The notes under the pieces: model-generated
The model's database searches: none
The model's input: the letters and a program-made list of their open reading frames with translations, nothing else
Told to the model about the DNA's origin: nothing
Program-made: the position numbers and the translations under genes
NCBI GenBank assembly: GCA_027071075.1
Contig: JALSUU010000082.1
Span: 1-34,957, forward strand
DNA: 34,957 nt
Source of the DNA: Sulfurimonas sp.
GTDB lineage: Bacteria; Campylobacterota; Campylobacteria; Campylobacterales; Sulfurimonadaceae
Direction: 5' to 3'
Shown: positions 7,669 through 14,879 of the stretch, piece after piece
How the letters are laid out: every line of letters starts with the position of its first letter
Numbering within the stretch: the stretch's first letter is position 1

Positions 7669-7688
7669 CAGAGTCAAACTCTGTTATA
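7664..7688. terminator. Perfect inverted repeat between convergent genes
   Basis: Arms TATAACAGAGT (7664-7674) and ACTCTGTTATA (7678-7688) with a 3-nt CAA loop. It includes the stop codon of the hydrolase and lies before the stop of the opposing precursor gene. No T tract follows on either strand, so it may act as a bidirectional terminator or mRNA-end stabiliser. Confidence 0.5.
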
Positions 7689-7705
7689 AAAGAGTGAGGG
7701 AGAGT

Positions 7706-8002
7706 CTATTTTCCCCCACATTTCCCTGCGCCACATTTCATCTTTGCTGGAGCTTTTTTCTCTCCACCACATTTTTTTACTATTTTTTCTGCACCACCGC
7801 ATTTACCAGCACCACACTTTTTCGCTACTTTTTCTGCACCGCCACATTTACCAGCACCACACTTCATCTTCTTCTCAGATTTTTCAGAAGCACCACCACA
7901 TTTACCTGCACCACACTTGCTTGATGCACTTAAACTAACTGCACCTAGACCTGTAAAAAGAGCTGCTCCAAGAAGTAAAGCTGTAAGATTTAACTTTGAC
8001 AT
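7706..8002 (-). CDS. Orphan Cys-repeat precursor with KCGAGKCGG modules (HvfA-like)
   Basis: A 98-residue secreted protein. Residues 1-27 are a signal peptide (MSKLNLTALLLGAALFTGLG, cleavage probably after SLSAS). The rest is Cys-Gly-Lys-Ala: four copies of KCGAGKCGG (residues 29-37, 47-55, 62-70, 89-97) and one lone KCGG (77-80), nine Cys in all, joined by Lys/Glu-rich linkers. The motif is that of DUF692-dependent precursors of the HvfA type, and resembles the precursor at 5016-5210. No DUF692 or DUF2063 gene adjoins it; the pair at 3483-5011 could act in trans. Its promoter has the same direct-repeat layout as that locus. RBS AAAGGA. The alternative is an unmodified periplasmic metallothionein-like metal sponge. 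Confidence 0.82.
   Translation of the reverse strand: MSKLNLTALLLGAALFTGLGAVSLSASSKCGAGKCGGASEKSEKKMKCGAGKCGGAEKVAKKCGAGKCGGAEKIVKKCGGEKKAPAKMKCGAGKCGGK
7712..7918 (-). repeat. Four coding repeats for KCGAGKCGG
   Basis: Repeat units lie at 7918-7892, 7864-7838, 7819-7793 and 7738-7712, separated by 18 to 54 bp of Lys/Glu/Ala coding sequence. The DNA of the units is nearly the same (complement of the recurring CCACCACATTTACC and GCACCACACTT stretches), so copy number could change by slippage or recombination. Confidence 0.8.
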
Positions 8003-8030
8003 TTGTATATCCTTTGTATAATTTGGGATT

Positions 8031-8062
8031 ATTATACATTAGTTTTGTGTAGAGTTTGTGTA
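8031..8062 (-). promoter_or_regulatory. Promoter with 11-bp direct-repeat operator (orphan precursor)
   Basis: Minus strand: TACACAAACTC (8062-8052), TACACAAAACT (8051-8041), 4 nt AATG, -10 box TATAAT (8036-8031), then 28 nt to the ATG at 8002. This is the cleanest of the three copies: the first eight bases, TACACAAA, are identical in both repeats. Confidence 0.8.
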
Positions 8063-8984
8063 CAGATGCTATAATGTTGAAAAATTATCCAAAGGTGTTC
8101 CCATTATTTTAAGTAAAAAATCTCTTTTAGAGCAGTTTCAATCATTTCACAAAGAGTTCAATCCAAAAACTATGGAAGATGCAGTAGAGAAGTTTGCTAT
8201 CTTTGGTGGTGTTGGATGGGGAAACCTAGATACATCTAAAGAGAGTATGCAACTCATAGAAGAGCTTATTCTTCCTGATTTTCGTTTTATTCGCAATGAT
8301 GTAACAGAACTTACAACAGGACTTCCTCTGCATCATGCTATTCTCACAGCTATTGCACTTGGGGATGGACGAACACATACTGCATACAGACGGGCAAATG
8401 TTTCTAAAGAGGTTGGCGATAAAGCTATTGAGGAGTTATGTGAGAGTGGGATTATACGCCTTGAGAAATCAAAAGCGACTTTTACATCTTGGAAAGAGAA
8501 TGAGAGTGTATCAAACAAACTTTACTTTACTTCACCCTTTTTACGCTTTTGGTTTGCTTTTATATCGCCTATATTTAAAGGTATTCGAGATGGGGATTAT
8601 AAAGAAATTCGTGAGCGATTTGCAAATAGAAAGAGTGAATTTTTACAACTTACCTTTGTAGAGTTAGCCCATGAACTTATCAAAATGAACTTTGTTGAAG
8701 ACCCTATTGTAGAGATAGGTGAGTACTGGGACAACAAGATTGAACTTGATATTTTTGCTACTACGGAGTCAGGGGAGGTAGTTGTTGGTATTTGTAAATA
8801 TACTACGACTAAAGTGAAAAAAAGTGAACTCACAAAACTTCAAGAGTTATGCAAAGAAGCAAAAATAGAAGCCGATATTTTTGTCATCGTGTCAAAGTCA
8901 GGTTTCTCAAAAGAACTCAAAAACTTAAAGTCTAAAGAAGTAAGATTCATCACGCTTAAGAATTTTCAAAAATTGGTCGCATAA
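8058..8984 (+). CDS. DUF234-type protein (start uncertain)
   Basis: The open frame gives 308 residues from GTG 8058. The protein resembles the C-terminal DUF234 half of archaeal-type ATPases, seen alone in Campylobacterota: a winged-helix region (HTAYRRANVSKEVGDKAIEELCESGIIRLEKS, broken here as HTAYRRANVSKEVGDK and EELCESGIIR), then FTSPFLRFWFAFISP and a nuclease-like part with WDNKIELDIFATTESGEVVVG. No P-loop ATPase domain is present. The true start is probably later than 8058, because a strong -10 lies at 8070-8075: the first good ATG is 8172, but similarity-like sequence (SLLEQFQSFHKEF) begins before it, so a non-standard ATT at 8103, behind AAAGGTG, is possible. Its stop abuts the next ATG (8985). 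Function unknown. Confidence 0.65.
   Translation: MYRCYNVEKLSKGVPIILSKKSLLEQFQSFHKEFNPKTMEDAVEKFAIFGGVGWGNLDTSKESMQLIEELILPDFRFIRNDVTELTTGLPLHHAILTAIALGDGRTHTAYRRANVSKEVGDKAIEELCESGIIRLEKSKATFTSWKENESVSNKLYFTSPFLRFWFAFISPIFKGIRDGDYKEIRERFANRKSEFLQLTFVELAHELIKMNFVEDPIVEIGEYWDNKIELDIFATTESGEVVVGICKYTTTKVKKSELTKLQELCKEAKIEADIFVIVSKSGFSKELKNLKSKEVRFITLKNFQKLVA
8067..8075 (+). promoter_or_regulatory. Extended -10 promoter for the DUF234-type gene
   Basis: TGCTATAAT at 8067-8075 is a full extended -10. The -35 region would fall in the repeat operator at 8041-8062, so a regulator that activates the divergent precursor gene may affect this promoter. Transcription would begin near 8082, downstream of the GTG at 8058. 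Confidence 0.6.
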
Positions 8985-9518
8985 ATGAGACAAAAAGTTT
9001 TACTCCTGCATGGATGGGGAGGGAGTGATTATCCTCATTGGCAAGCTTGGTTAGCAGGGGAGATAGCAAAAGAGTATGGAGTAGTCAGTTTTTTAAAGTT
9101 TAGTGACTTTGATACACCTAAACTTGCTGTTTGGAGAGAAGAACTGCTTCAAGAGTTAAAAGATTTTCAGCCAGATATAGTCATCACACACTCTTTAGCA
9201 AACACACTTTGGTTTCACTTATGCAATGAAAATATTTTGCCAGAAATACAAAAACTCTACCTTGTGGCACCACCAAGTAACAGTTGTAGTACTGAAGAGT
9301 TACAAGAGTTTTTTCCTCTCGCTCTTCCTAAAAAACTCTTTGCAAAAGAGGCGATGCTCATCACCTCAACAGATGATCCCTATATGAGTGTAGACGAGGC
9401 TAAAGCGATGCAGGAAAGCTTAGATATACCGATGAAAGTGTTAGAAAATGCAGGACATATAAATAGTGATAGTGGGTTTGGAGAGTGGCCGTGGATGCTT
9501 AAAGAGCTTCACTCTTAA
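8985..9518 (+). CDS. RBBP9/YdeN-family alpha/beta hydrolase
   Basis: 177 residues, the usual size for the family. It opens with VLLLHGWGGSDYPHWQAWL, the hallmark of RBBP9/YdeN serine hydrolases. The nucleophile is Ser70 in ITHSLANTLW, in place of the classical GxSxG. An acidic residue in STDDPYM (about 128-130) and His about 158 in NAGHINSDSGFG complete the triad. Cytoplasmic; substrate unknown. ATG 8985 directly follows the stop codon of the DUF234-type gene, so both share an mRNA. Confidence 0.85.
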   Translation: MRQKVLLLHGWGGSDYPHWQAWLAGEIAKEYGVVSFLKFSDFDTPKLAVWREELLQELKDFQPDIVITHSLANTLWFHLCNENILPEIQKLYLVAPPSNSCSTEELQEFFPLALPKKLFAKEAMLITSTDDPYMSVDEAKAMQESLDIPMKVLENAGHINSDSGFGEWPWMLKELHS

Positions 9519-9530
9519 ATAAAAATCCCT

Positions 9531-9743
9531 TTAAGCATACAAATCAATAGAGTTCTCTGATACAGTAGGTTTTACCTCTTGTACTTCAGAGGCAGTAAAA
9601 TTCTCTGCTTTTACTGCAGTTTCATCAACAACTGCCTTTGGTAATGAACTCTGTTTTTCCTCTTTTACAGAGCTTGGATCCAGTCTACCAACCTGAACAG
9701 GATTCGGAGAAGGTGACTGAAATAGATATTTAGCTACTTGCAT
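9531..9743 (-). CDS. Small protein of unknown function
   Basis: 70 residues from ATG 9743. A perfect AAGGAGG (9749-9755) lies five bases before this ATG, and TATAAT (9774-9779) lies 30 bp upstream, so I prefer it to the ATG at 9761, which has no ribosome-binding site. The sequence starts MQVAKYLFQSPSPNPVQVGR, has a Lys/Glu/Val-rich disordered middle and ends NSIDLYA. No signal peptide or membrane segment. The conserved-looking ends with a loose middle suggest a docking peptide, but I do not recognise it. It converges on the RBBP9-like gene 12 bp away. Confidence 0.6.
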   Translation of the reverse strand: MQVAKYLFQSPSPNPVQVGRLDPSSVKEEKQSSLPKAVVDETAVKAENFTASEVQEVKPTVSENSIDLYA

Positions 9744-9845
9744 AACATCCTCCTTCTTCATTTTATTTTAACAATTATAACACAAAAATTAATTTACCAT
9801 TATTAAAGTTTTGGATTAGAGTATAATTTTAGAAAAAGAGTTCCT

Positions 9846-10340
9846 ATGACACCTACACTGTACTTCCTTCGATCGAGTGAAACTAAAATTGTAAAAGATA
9901 TGATGCAGTATGCACACCCTCCACTACAAGAAAATGACATTTATAGTGAATTTTATGGGCTTAGTTCTAAAGACTTAGGACTTTATGCCCTAGTTGAAAA
10001 TAAAATTGCAGGGGCTATTTGGTGTCGAAAAATGTGCTTGGAGCAAAATGCCTCTGCTTTTGTTGATGATAAGACCGCTATTATGAGCATAGCAGTACTT
10101 CCTGAGTTTCAAAATAAAGGGATAGCAAAAGCGATGCTAGAGCAATTTTTGCAAGAGGCTGCTGCATCATTTGATGCACTAAGTATTGATAGTTATGAAA
10201 ATGAAAGATATAAGAATTTTCTTGAAGAATATGGTTTTTCACTTATTTTAAATAGTACAAAGATACTCTATAAAGAGCTAAAAAGAGAAGAGATTATTCG
10301 TCCTACAGATGGGTATGATTCGCGAAAGTGGATGGACTAA
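9846..10340 (+). CDS. GNAT-family N-acetyltransferase
   Basis: 164 residues. The acetyl-CoA-binding motif A is at about 80-98: IMSIAVLPEFQNKGIAKAML, with the Q/R-x-x-G-x-A signature as Q89-N-K-G92-I-A94. Beta strands before it (LYALVENKIAGAIW) and the C-terminal YKNFLEEYGF, the usual motif B region, fit the fold. Substrate unknown. The last 20 residues (IIRPTDGYDSRKWMD) extend past the usual domain end. Preceded by AAAGAG and an AT-rich promoter region; monocistronic as far as can be seen. Confidence 0.85.
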   Translation: MTPTLYFLRSSETKIVKDMMQYAHPPLQENDIYSEFYGLSSKDLGLYALVENKIAGAIWCRKMCLEQNASAFVDDKTAIMSIAVLPEFQNKGIAKAMLEQFLQEAAASFDALSIDSYENERYKNFLEEYGFSLILNSTKILYKELKREEIIRPTDGYDSRKWMD

Positions 10341-10428
10341 AGCGTAAGGCTTTACCTTCTTTTATAAGAACCTATGCTATCATTTAACATAAATTGTGTT
10401 CATATAAAATATAAAAACAGGAAAATAG

Positions 10429-10929
10429 ATGTGTAATTTTAACAAACAAAATGAAGAGACAAAAATGCTTATTCACCTTTTTATGAAAAAAGCAGCCCAA
10501 AATGTAGGGGGAACAAACTTCCTTTTAGGACTGCTAGAGGCTATGAAAAGCCATAAACCACATCCTTTGACATCAAGAGGGTGTCAAATAGCCTCAAACA
10601 ACACTATCATCAAGTGGAATAAAACCGTTTTTAAAGATAAGGTAGATGTTCTTGAGGAAATTTTAGCGCTGCATAGAAGCAGTGAAAACCCTGACTTTAA
10701 CATCCTCACTCACGACAATGCCAAAAAAAGAAAAAATATTTTAAATATGGTACGAACACTCACTCCACTTGAATTTGTAGTGACACCGCAGAACCCAAAT
10801 GATGGCGCTGGATTTAACTTCAAGGTATTCGAAGAGGTAAAAGATGACTCTGTAAAACTCAACCCTATCTTTATCGCTATTTTCTTCTGCAGTATTGAGT
10901 TTACAAAAAAAGCTTTAAAATATGAATAG
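10429..10929 (+). CDS. Unknown protein, 166 residues
   Basis: A soluble protein with no motif I recognise. The N-terminal third is helical (MLIHLFMKKAAQNVGG and FLLGLLEAMKSH), the middle contains LTSRGCQIASNNTIIKWNKTVF, and the C-terminus FIAIFFCSIEFTKKALKY is hydrophobic, possibly a buried helix. Four Cys, not paired as a metal site. AGGAAA precedes ATG 10429, and TGCTATCAT upstream could be a -10. Base composition matches the neighbours, so it is probably a real native gene. Confidence 0.55.
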   Translation: MCNFNKQNEETKMLIHLFMKKAAQNVGGTNFLLGLLEAMKSHKPHPLTSRGCQIASNNTIIKWNKTVFKDKVDVLEEILALHRSSENPDFNILTHDNAKKRKNILNMVRTLTPLEFVVTPQNPNDGAGFNFKVFEEVKDDSVKLNPIFIAIFFCSIEFTKKALKYE

Positions 10930-10957
10930 ACTTCTAAAACTCACTTTAAACCTCTTA

Positions 10958-10966
10958 TGCTATAAT
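10958..10966 (+). promoter_or_regulatory. Extended -10 promoter for leuC
   Basis: TGCTATAAT at 10958-10966, with AAGAGG as ribosome-binding site before ATG 11002. No convincing -35 box, common in this group. No leader-peptide attenuator is visible in the short leader. Confidence 0.6.
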
Positions 10967-11001
10967 CGCACTATTATTTAAACTTAAGAGGTTCATACAT
11001 T

Positions 11002-12261
11002 ATGGCTCAAACTATTACAGAAAAAATATTTTCACAGCATGTTGGTCGTGAAGTTTTCGCAAATGAAATCATCCGTTGTGACATCGATATGGTTATTGGT
11101 AACGACATCACTACTCCTATCTCTATCTCTGCTTTTAACCTAAGTGGCGCTGAAAAACTAGCAAATCCAGATGGTTTTTCTATTGTTTTAGATCACTTCA
11201 TTCCTGCAAAAGATATTGCATCAGCAAATCAAGCAAGAATCAGCCGTGACTTTGCAAAAAAGCATAAACTCAAAAACTTCTTTGATGAAAAGGACATGGG
11301 AATCGAGCATGCACTTCTTCCAGAAAAAGGGCTTGTAGTTCCTGGTGATGTTATCATCGGTGCAGACTCACACACTTGTACACATGGTGCTTTAGGTGCA
11401 TTTTCAACGGGTATGGGTTCAACTGACCTTGCCTTTGCTATGATTAGTGGAGGAAACTGGTTTAAAGTTCCTGAGTCTATTAAAGTAGTGCTTAGTGGAA
11501 AACCTGGTCTTCATACTACTGGAAAAGATATCATACTAGAGATTATCCGTCTTATTGGTGTGGATGGTGCGCTTTATAGAACTTTAGAGTTTACAGGTTC
11601 AACTATCGAGCACTTAAGTATGGATGATAGATTTTCTATGTGTAATATGGCTATCGAAGCAGGTGCAAAGAGTGGAATCGTTGCCTACGATGAGATCACT
11701 AAAGAGTTTTTAGCAGATAAAGATTTGGCGAGAGAACCTCGTATTCACTACTCTGATGATGATGCAAACTATGCACAAGTTCTTGAGATAGATGTTGCAA
11801 ACCTTGACCCAGTTATTGCGTATCCATTTTTACCATCAAATGGGCACTCAGTGGTACAGGCCGTTGCAGATAAGATAAAAGTAGATCAAGCTTTCATCGG
11901 AAGTTGTACAAATGGTCGTTTAGCTGATTTAAAAGTTGCTGCTGAGATTTTAAAGGGTAAAAAAGTACATGAGGATGTGCGTCTTATCGTTACTCCTGGT
12001 ACGCAAAAGATTTTAAGAGAAGCAAACCACCTAGGTTATATTGACATTATCGTTGATGCAGGTGGAGTTGTAAGTAATCCTACTTGTGGTGCTTGTCTTG
12101 GTGGATATATGGGAATCTTAGGTGATAACGAAGTTGCTATATCTACAACAAATAGAAACTTTGTTGGTCGTATGGGGAGTAGAAGCTCTAAGGTCTACTT
12201 AGCAAACTCTGCGGTTGCAGCTATCTCTGCTATTACTGGTTATATTACAGACCCTAGATAG
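11002..12261 (+). CDS. leuC: 3-isopropylmalate dehydratase large subunit
   Basis: 419 residues, the shorter aconitase-family form of LeuC. It interconverts 2- and 3-isopropylmalate in leucine synthesis, together with LeuD, which is not in this window. Visible hallmarks: DHFIPAKD near residue 71, IIGADSHTCTHGALGAFSTG around 118-137, GSCTNGR with the cluster ligand near C301, and PTCGACLGG with ligands near C361 and C364. These three Cys bind the [4Fe-4S] cluster. Cytoplasmic. The neighbours are not leucine genes, so the subunits are split in this genome. The short form is also found for homoaconitase and methylthioalkylmalate isomerase, so substrate is inferred. Confidence 0.93.
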   Translation: MAQTITEKIFSQHVGREVFANEIIRCDIDMVIGNDITTPISISAFNLSGAEKLANPDGFSIVLDHFIPAKDIASANQARISRDFAKKHKLKNFFDEKDMGIEHALLPEKGLVVPGDVIIGADSHTCTHGALGAFSTGMGSTDLAFAMISGGNWFKVPESIKVVLSGKPGLHTTGKDIILEIIRLIGVDGALYRTLEFTGSTIEHLSMDDRFSMCNMAIEAGAKSGIVAYDEITKEFLADKDLAREPRIHYSDDDANYAQVLEIDVANLDPVIAYPFLPSNGHSVVQAVADKIKVDQAFIGSCTNGRLADLKVAAEILKGKKVHEDVRLIVTPGTQKILREANHLGYIDIIVDAGGVVSNPTCGACLGGYMGILGDNEVAISTTNRNFVGRMGSRSSKVYLANSAVAAISAITGYITDPR

Positions 12262-12305
12262 TCTTCTGTAATCACGATAATATATATTTAAAAAGGAACT
12301 TTTAC

Positions 12306-13520
12306 ATGAAAAAACTTTTACTAATTCCTGCACTACTTAGTGCTACTTTGACTCTGGCTACAGAGTACAACTATGAACTCTCTCCAATTATTGGATACAA
12401 CTTTGCAGAGGGTAACTTGGGCATTAAAAATGATGGTCACGCCCTTGGTGCATTAGAGATGCAGTTTAACACACCAGAATCGAAAATTTCTCCAGAGTTT
12501 TCATTGCTTTATTCACCAAAAGTTAAGTATGAGAATGGAGGTAACACTAGATTTGTGCGTGGTGCCTTTAATGGAGTTTATAACTTTGATAAACAAGGTT
12601 ATATTGTTCCATTTACAAAACTTGGTGTAGGAATAGAACGGATTAGTGATGAAAACAGACACAACAAAACTGGCTTTTTTGCTGATGCGGGGGTAGGAGT
12701 AAAAGTACCTTTTACAGATAATCTTTCTATGAAACTAGAAGCACTCTATATGGCAAAAATAGCAAAGCATAACTCTATAGCAGATTCTAATCTTGTCACA
12801 ATGCTTGGTTTAACATATGCCTTTGGTAAACAAGCAGAAGAGAAAAAGCCTTTGCAAGAAGATACAGTAAGGGAAGAAGTTGTAGTAGTAGTTGTTGATG
12901 GTGATGATGATAATGATGGTGTTTTAAATTCTCAAGATAGCTGTTTAGAAACAAGAGCTGGTGTGAAAGTAGATGCACTTGGTTGTCCAGCAGTTTTAGA
13001 TAGTGACAAAGATGGAGTCAGTGACTCTTATGATAGATGCCCTAATACACCACAAGGTGATAAAGTAGATAGTGTTGGTTGTACAATAAATTTAGATATT
13101 GATAACGATGGTGTTTTAAACGACAAAGATATTTGCCCAAATACTGTATCAGGCGAGGCTGTAAATAGTGATGGATGTGCAAAAACAGTAACTCTTCAGA
13201 TTACATTTAAAAGTGCTTCTGCAGATATTGAAGCAAATTCTGCTCCAGCTATTAATGAATATGCAGATTTTTTAACTACATATACAAACTATAGTGCAAA
13301 AATTGTCGGATATACAGATAACACAGGAAGTAAAAAACTAAATGAAAAACTTTCACAAGAGAGAGCTAATCAAGTAAGAGCTCTTCTTATAGACCGTGGT
13401 GTAAATCCAAATCAAGTTACAGCACTAGGGCTTGGCTCAGCAAATCCAGTAGCTGACAATGCAACTGCAGAAGGACGAGCAAAAAATAGACGTATTGAAG
13501 CAGAACTTACAAGAAACTAG
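12306..13520 (+). CDS. OmpA-family outer-membrane protein with thrombospondin type-3 repeats
   Basis: 404 residues. Signal peptide 1-19 (MKKLLLIPALLSATLTLA). Residues 20-175 form a small beta-barrel, with alternating strands ending TMLGLTYAFGK. A linker (EEVVVVVVDGDDDNDG) leads to three calcium-binding TSP3-type repeats with DxDxDGV cores (about 200-295), each closed by a C-P pair. The C-terminal OmpA domain (about 297-400) has KIVGYTDNTGSKKLNEKLS and EGRAKNRRIEAEL, which bind peptidoglycan. It tethers the outer membrane to the wall, as OprF does. mobA starts at the next base after its stop, an odd pairing that may be simple gene packing. Confidence 0.92.
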   Translation: MKKLLLIPALLSATLTLATEYNYELSPIIGYNFAEGNLGIKNDGHALGALEMQFNTPESKISPEFSLLYSPKVKYENGGNTRFVRGAFNGVYNFDKQGYIVPFTKLGVGIERISDENRHNKTGFFADAGVGVKVPFTDNLSMKLEALYMAKIAKHNSIADSNLVTMLGLTYAFGKQAEEKKPLQEDTVREEVVVVVVDGDDDNDGVLNSQDSCLETRAGVKVDALGCPAVLDSDKDGVSDSYDRCPNTPQGDKVDSVGCTINLDIDNDGVLNDKDICPNTVSGEAVNSDGCAKTVTLQITFKSASADIEANSAPAINEYADFLTTYTNYSAKIVGYTDNTGSKKLNEKLSQERANQVRALLIDRGVNPNQVTALGLGSANPVADNATAEGRAKNRRIEAELTRN

Positions 13521-14093
13521 ATGATAGATACACCTTGTGTCATCTTTGCAGGTGGTAAAAGTTCACGCATGGGAGAGGATAAAGCACTCCTCCCTTTTGC
13601 TGGATTCTCTACACTTACAGAGTATCAATACTCACGACTCTCAAAAATTTTCAAAACTGTTTATATCTCTTCTAAAAGTAAAAAAAAGTTTGATTTTGAA
13701 GCTAATTTTATAGAAGATATCCAAACAGAAGCTCTCTACGCCCCTACTCTTGGCTTTGTTTCTGCATTTGAACTACTCAAAGAGGAGAAGTTTTTTGCAC
13801 TCAGTGTTGATGCACCCTTTGTAAACGATGCAGTAATCTACAAACTTTTTAGCGAAGATAGCGATTTATATGATGCAACTATCGCAAAAACCAAAGATGG
13901 TATGCAACCTTTATGTGGTATCTATCATCGTTCCTTAGAGTCTCAATTTATAAAGATGATAGAAGAGGATAGTCATAAACTTGGCTTTTTTCTTAAGAAA
14001 TCAAGAACTCATTTCACTCACTTTGAAAATACAAAACTTTTTTTAAACCTCAATCATCAACACGAATATCAAGAAGCCCTAACACTAATTTAA
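13521..14093 (+). CDS. mobA: Molybdenum cofactor guanylyltransferase
   Basis: 190 residues. MobA joins GMP from GTP to molybdopterin to form the bis-MGD cofactor. The nucleotide-binding signature is intact at residues 8-26: [19 protein letters not shown]. The metal-binding Asp is in ALSVDAPFV, and [13 protein letters not shown] matches the family substrate loop. The ATG is directly after the OmpA stop codon, without its own spacer, so expression follows the upstream gene. The product serves DMSO-reductase-type enzymes; SoxC itself, 3 kb downstream, uses the simpler Mo-molybdopterin cofactor. Confidence 0.9.
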   Translation: MIDTPCVIFAGGKSSRMGEDKALLPFAGFSTLTEYQYSRLSKIFKTVYISSKSKKKFDFEANFIEDIQTEALYAPTLGFVSAFELLKEEKFFALSVDAPFVNDAVIYKLFSEDSDLYDATIAKTKDGMQPLCGIYHRSLESQFIKMIEEDSHKLGFFLKKSRTHFTHFENTKLFLNLNHQHEYQEALTLI

Positions 14094-14124
14094 GCAATAT
14101 CTATAATTGTTAACACCTCTTCGC

Positions 14125-14130
14125 TATAAT
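14125..14130 (+). promoter_or_regulatory. -10 box for moaC
   Basis: TATAAT at 14125-14130, 22 bp before ATG 14152. It lies inside the possible N-terminal extension of moaC from TTG 14107, which supports the later start. Confidence 0.5.
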
Positions 14131-14151
14131 ATTACAAAAAAAGAGCTTTTT

Positions 14152-14622
14152 ATGAACCTAACACATTTAGATGAGAACCAAAGACCGAAGATGGTTGATG
14201 TAAGTGACAAAGACCAAACGACTCGTGTTGCTGTTGCAAGTGGCATCATTGAAATGAGTCAAGATGCTTATGATGCAATAGTAAGTGAAAAAACAAAAAA
14301 AGGTCCTGTTCTACAGACTGCTGTTATCGCTGCTATTATGGGTGTGAAGAAAACGAGTGATTTGATTCCTATGTGTCATCCACTCAATTTGAGTGGTATA
14401 AACTGTGATGTTGAGGAGTTATCTAAGCTTCCTGGATTTAAACTCACAGTGACTGCGAAACTTACAGGTCAAACTGGAGTTGAAATGGAAGCACTTACTG
14501 GGACAAGTATCGGTCTCCTTACTATATATGATATGGTAAAAGCGATTGATAAGGGTATGATTATTAAAAATATACAGCTAGAAACAAAATCAGGAGGAAA
14601 AAGTGGAGATTTTAAACGATAG
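14152..14622 (+). CDS. moaC: Cyclic pyranopterin monophosphate synthase
   Basis: 156 residues, normal for MoaC, which turns 3',8-cyclo-GTP (made by MoaA) into cyclic pyranopterin monophosphate, the first pterin step of molybdenum cofactor synthesis. Typical sequence: [16 protein letters not shown] at the start, [12 protein letters not shown] in the middle, and [19 protein letters not shown] with the catalytic Asp, followed by [13 protein letters not shown] and KSGGKSG. Start at ATG 14152 gives [18 protein letters not shown], the normal N-terminus. The gene overlaps the DUF493 gene by 20 nt. moaA and moaE are not in the window. Confidence 0.95.
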   Translation: MNLTHLDENQRPKMVDVSDKDQTTRVAVASGIIEMSQDAYDAIVSEKTKKGPVLQTAVIAAIMGVKKTSDLIPMCHPLNLSGINCDVEELSKLPGFKLTVTAKLTGQTGVEMEALTGTSIGLLTIYDMVKAIDKGMIIKNIQLETKSGGKSGDFKR

Positions 14623-14872
14623 TGATAAAAAGGTAGTTATTGAGTATCCTTGTAACTGGTGTTATAAAGTAATTGCGAGTGAAAAAGAAGCTTTAGAAGA
14701 AGCAATACATGATGTTATTGATGAGAGAGAGCATACACTAAAGGCATCAAACAAGTCTAAAACTGGAAAGTATGTGAGTATGAACCTCGATATGCTTGTG
14801 CATAATGAAGATGACAGAACCTTTATCTTCGAGGCTCTGAAAAAACACCAAAATATCAAAATGGTGCTCTAA
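14603..14872 (+). CDS. DUF493 family protein (HP0495/YbeD-like)
   Basis: 89 residues; a small ferredoxin-like-fold protein related to E. coli YbeD and H. pylori HP0495. It contains [15 protein letters not shown] at the start, then the helix with EEAIHDVI, the strand [17 protein letters not shown] and a last helix with [15 protein letters not shown]. It begins with GTG at 14603 inside the last codons of moaC, with AGGAGG (14592-14597) five bases upstream: a near-ideal site, so the start is well supported. Function unknown; the CNWC pair is interesting as a possible metal or redox site but is not catalytically proven. Confidence 0.82.
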   Translation: MEILNDSDKKVVIEYPCNWCYKVIASEKEALEEAIHDVIDEREHTLKASNKSKTGKYVSMNLDMLVHNEDDRTFIFEALKKHQNIKMVL

Positions 14873-14879
14873 AGGGAAA

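Noticed and set aside
7712-7918. CRISPR-like array
   Set aside because: The repeats are coding, of uneven spacing, without unique spacers, and no cas genes are near.
7694-7938. Plus-strand Phe/Thr- and His-rich frames opposite the orphan precursor
   Set aside because: These mirror the repeated KCG codons; the minus frame has a signal peptide, ribosome-binding site and promoter.
12796-12978. His-rich minus-strand frame inside the OmpA-family gene
   Set aside because: It is the complement of the Asp/Val-rich linker; no start signals.
14107-14151. Longer start for MoaC
   Set aside because: The TTG start precedes a TATAAT at 14125-14130, and the MoaC family N-terminus begins at ATG 14152.
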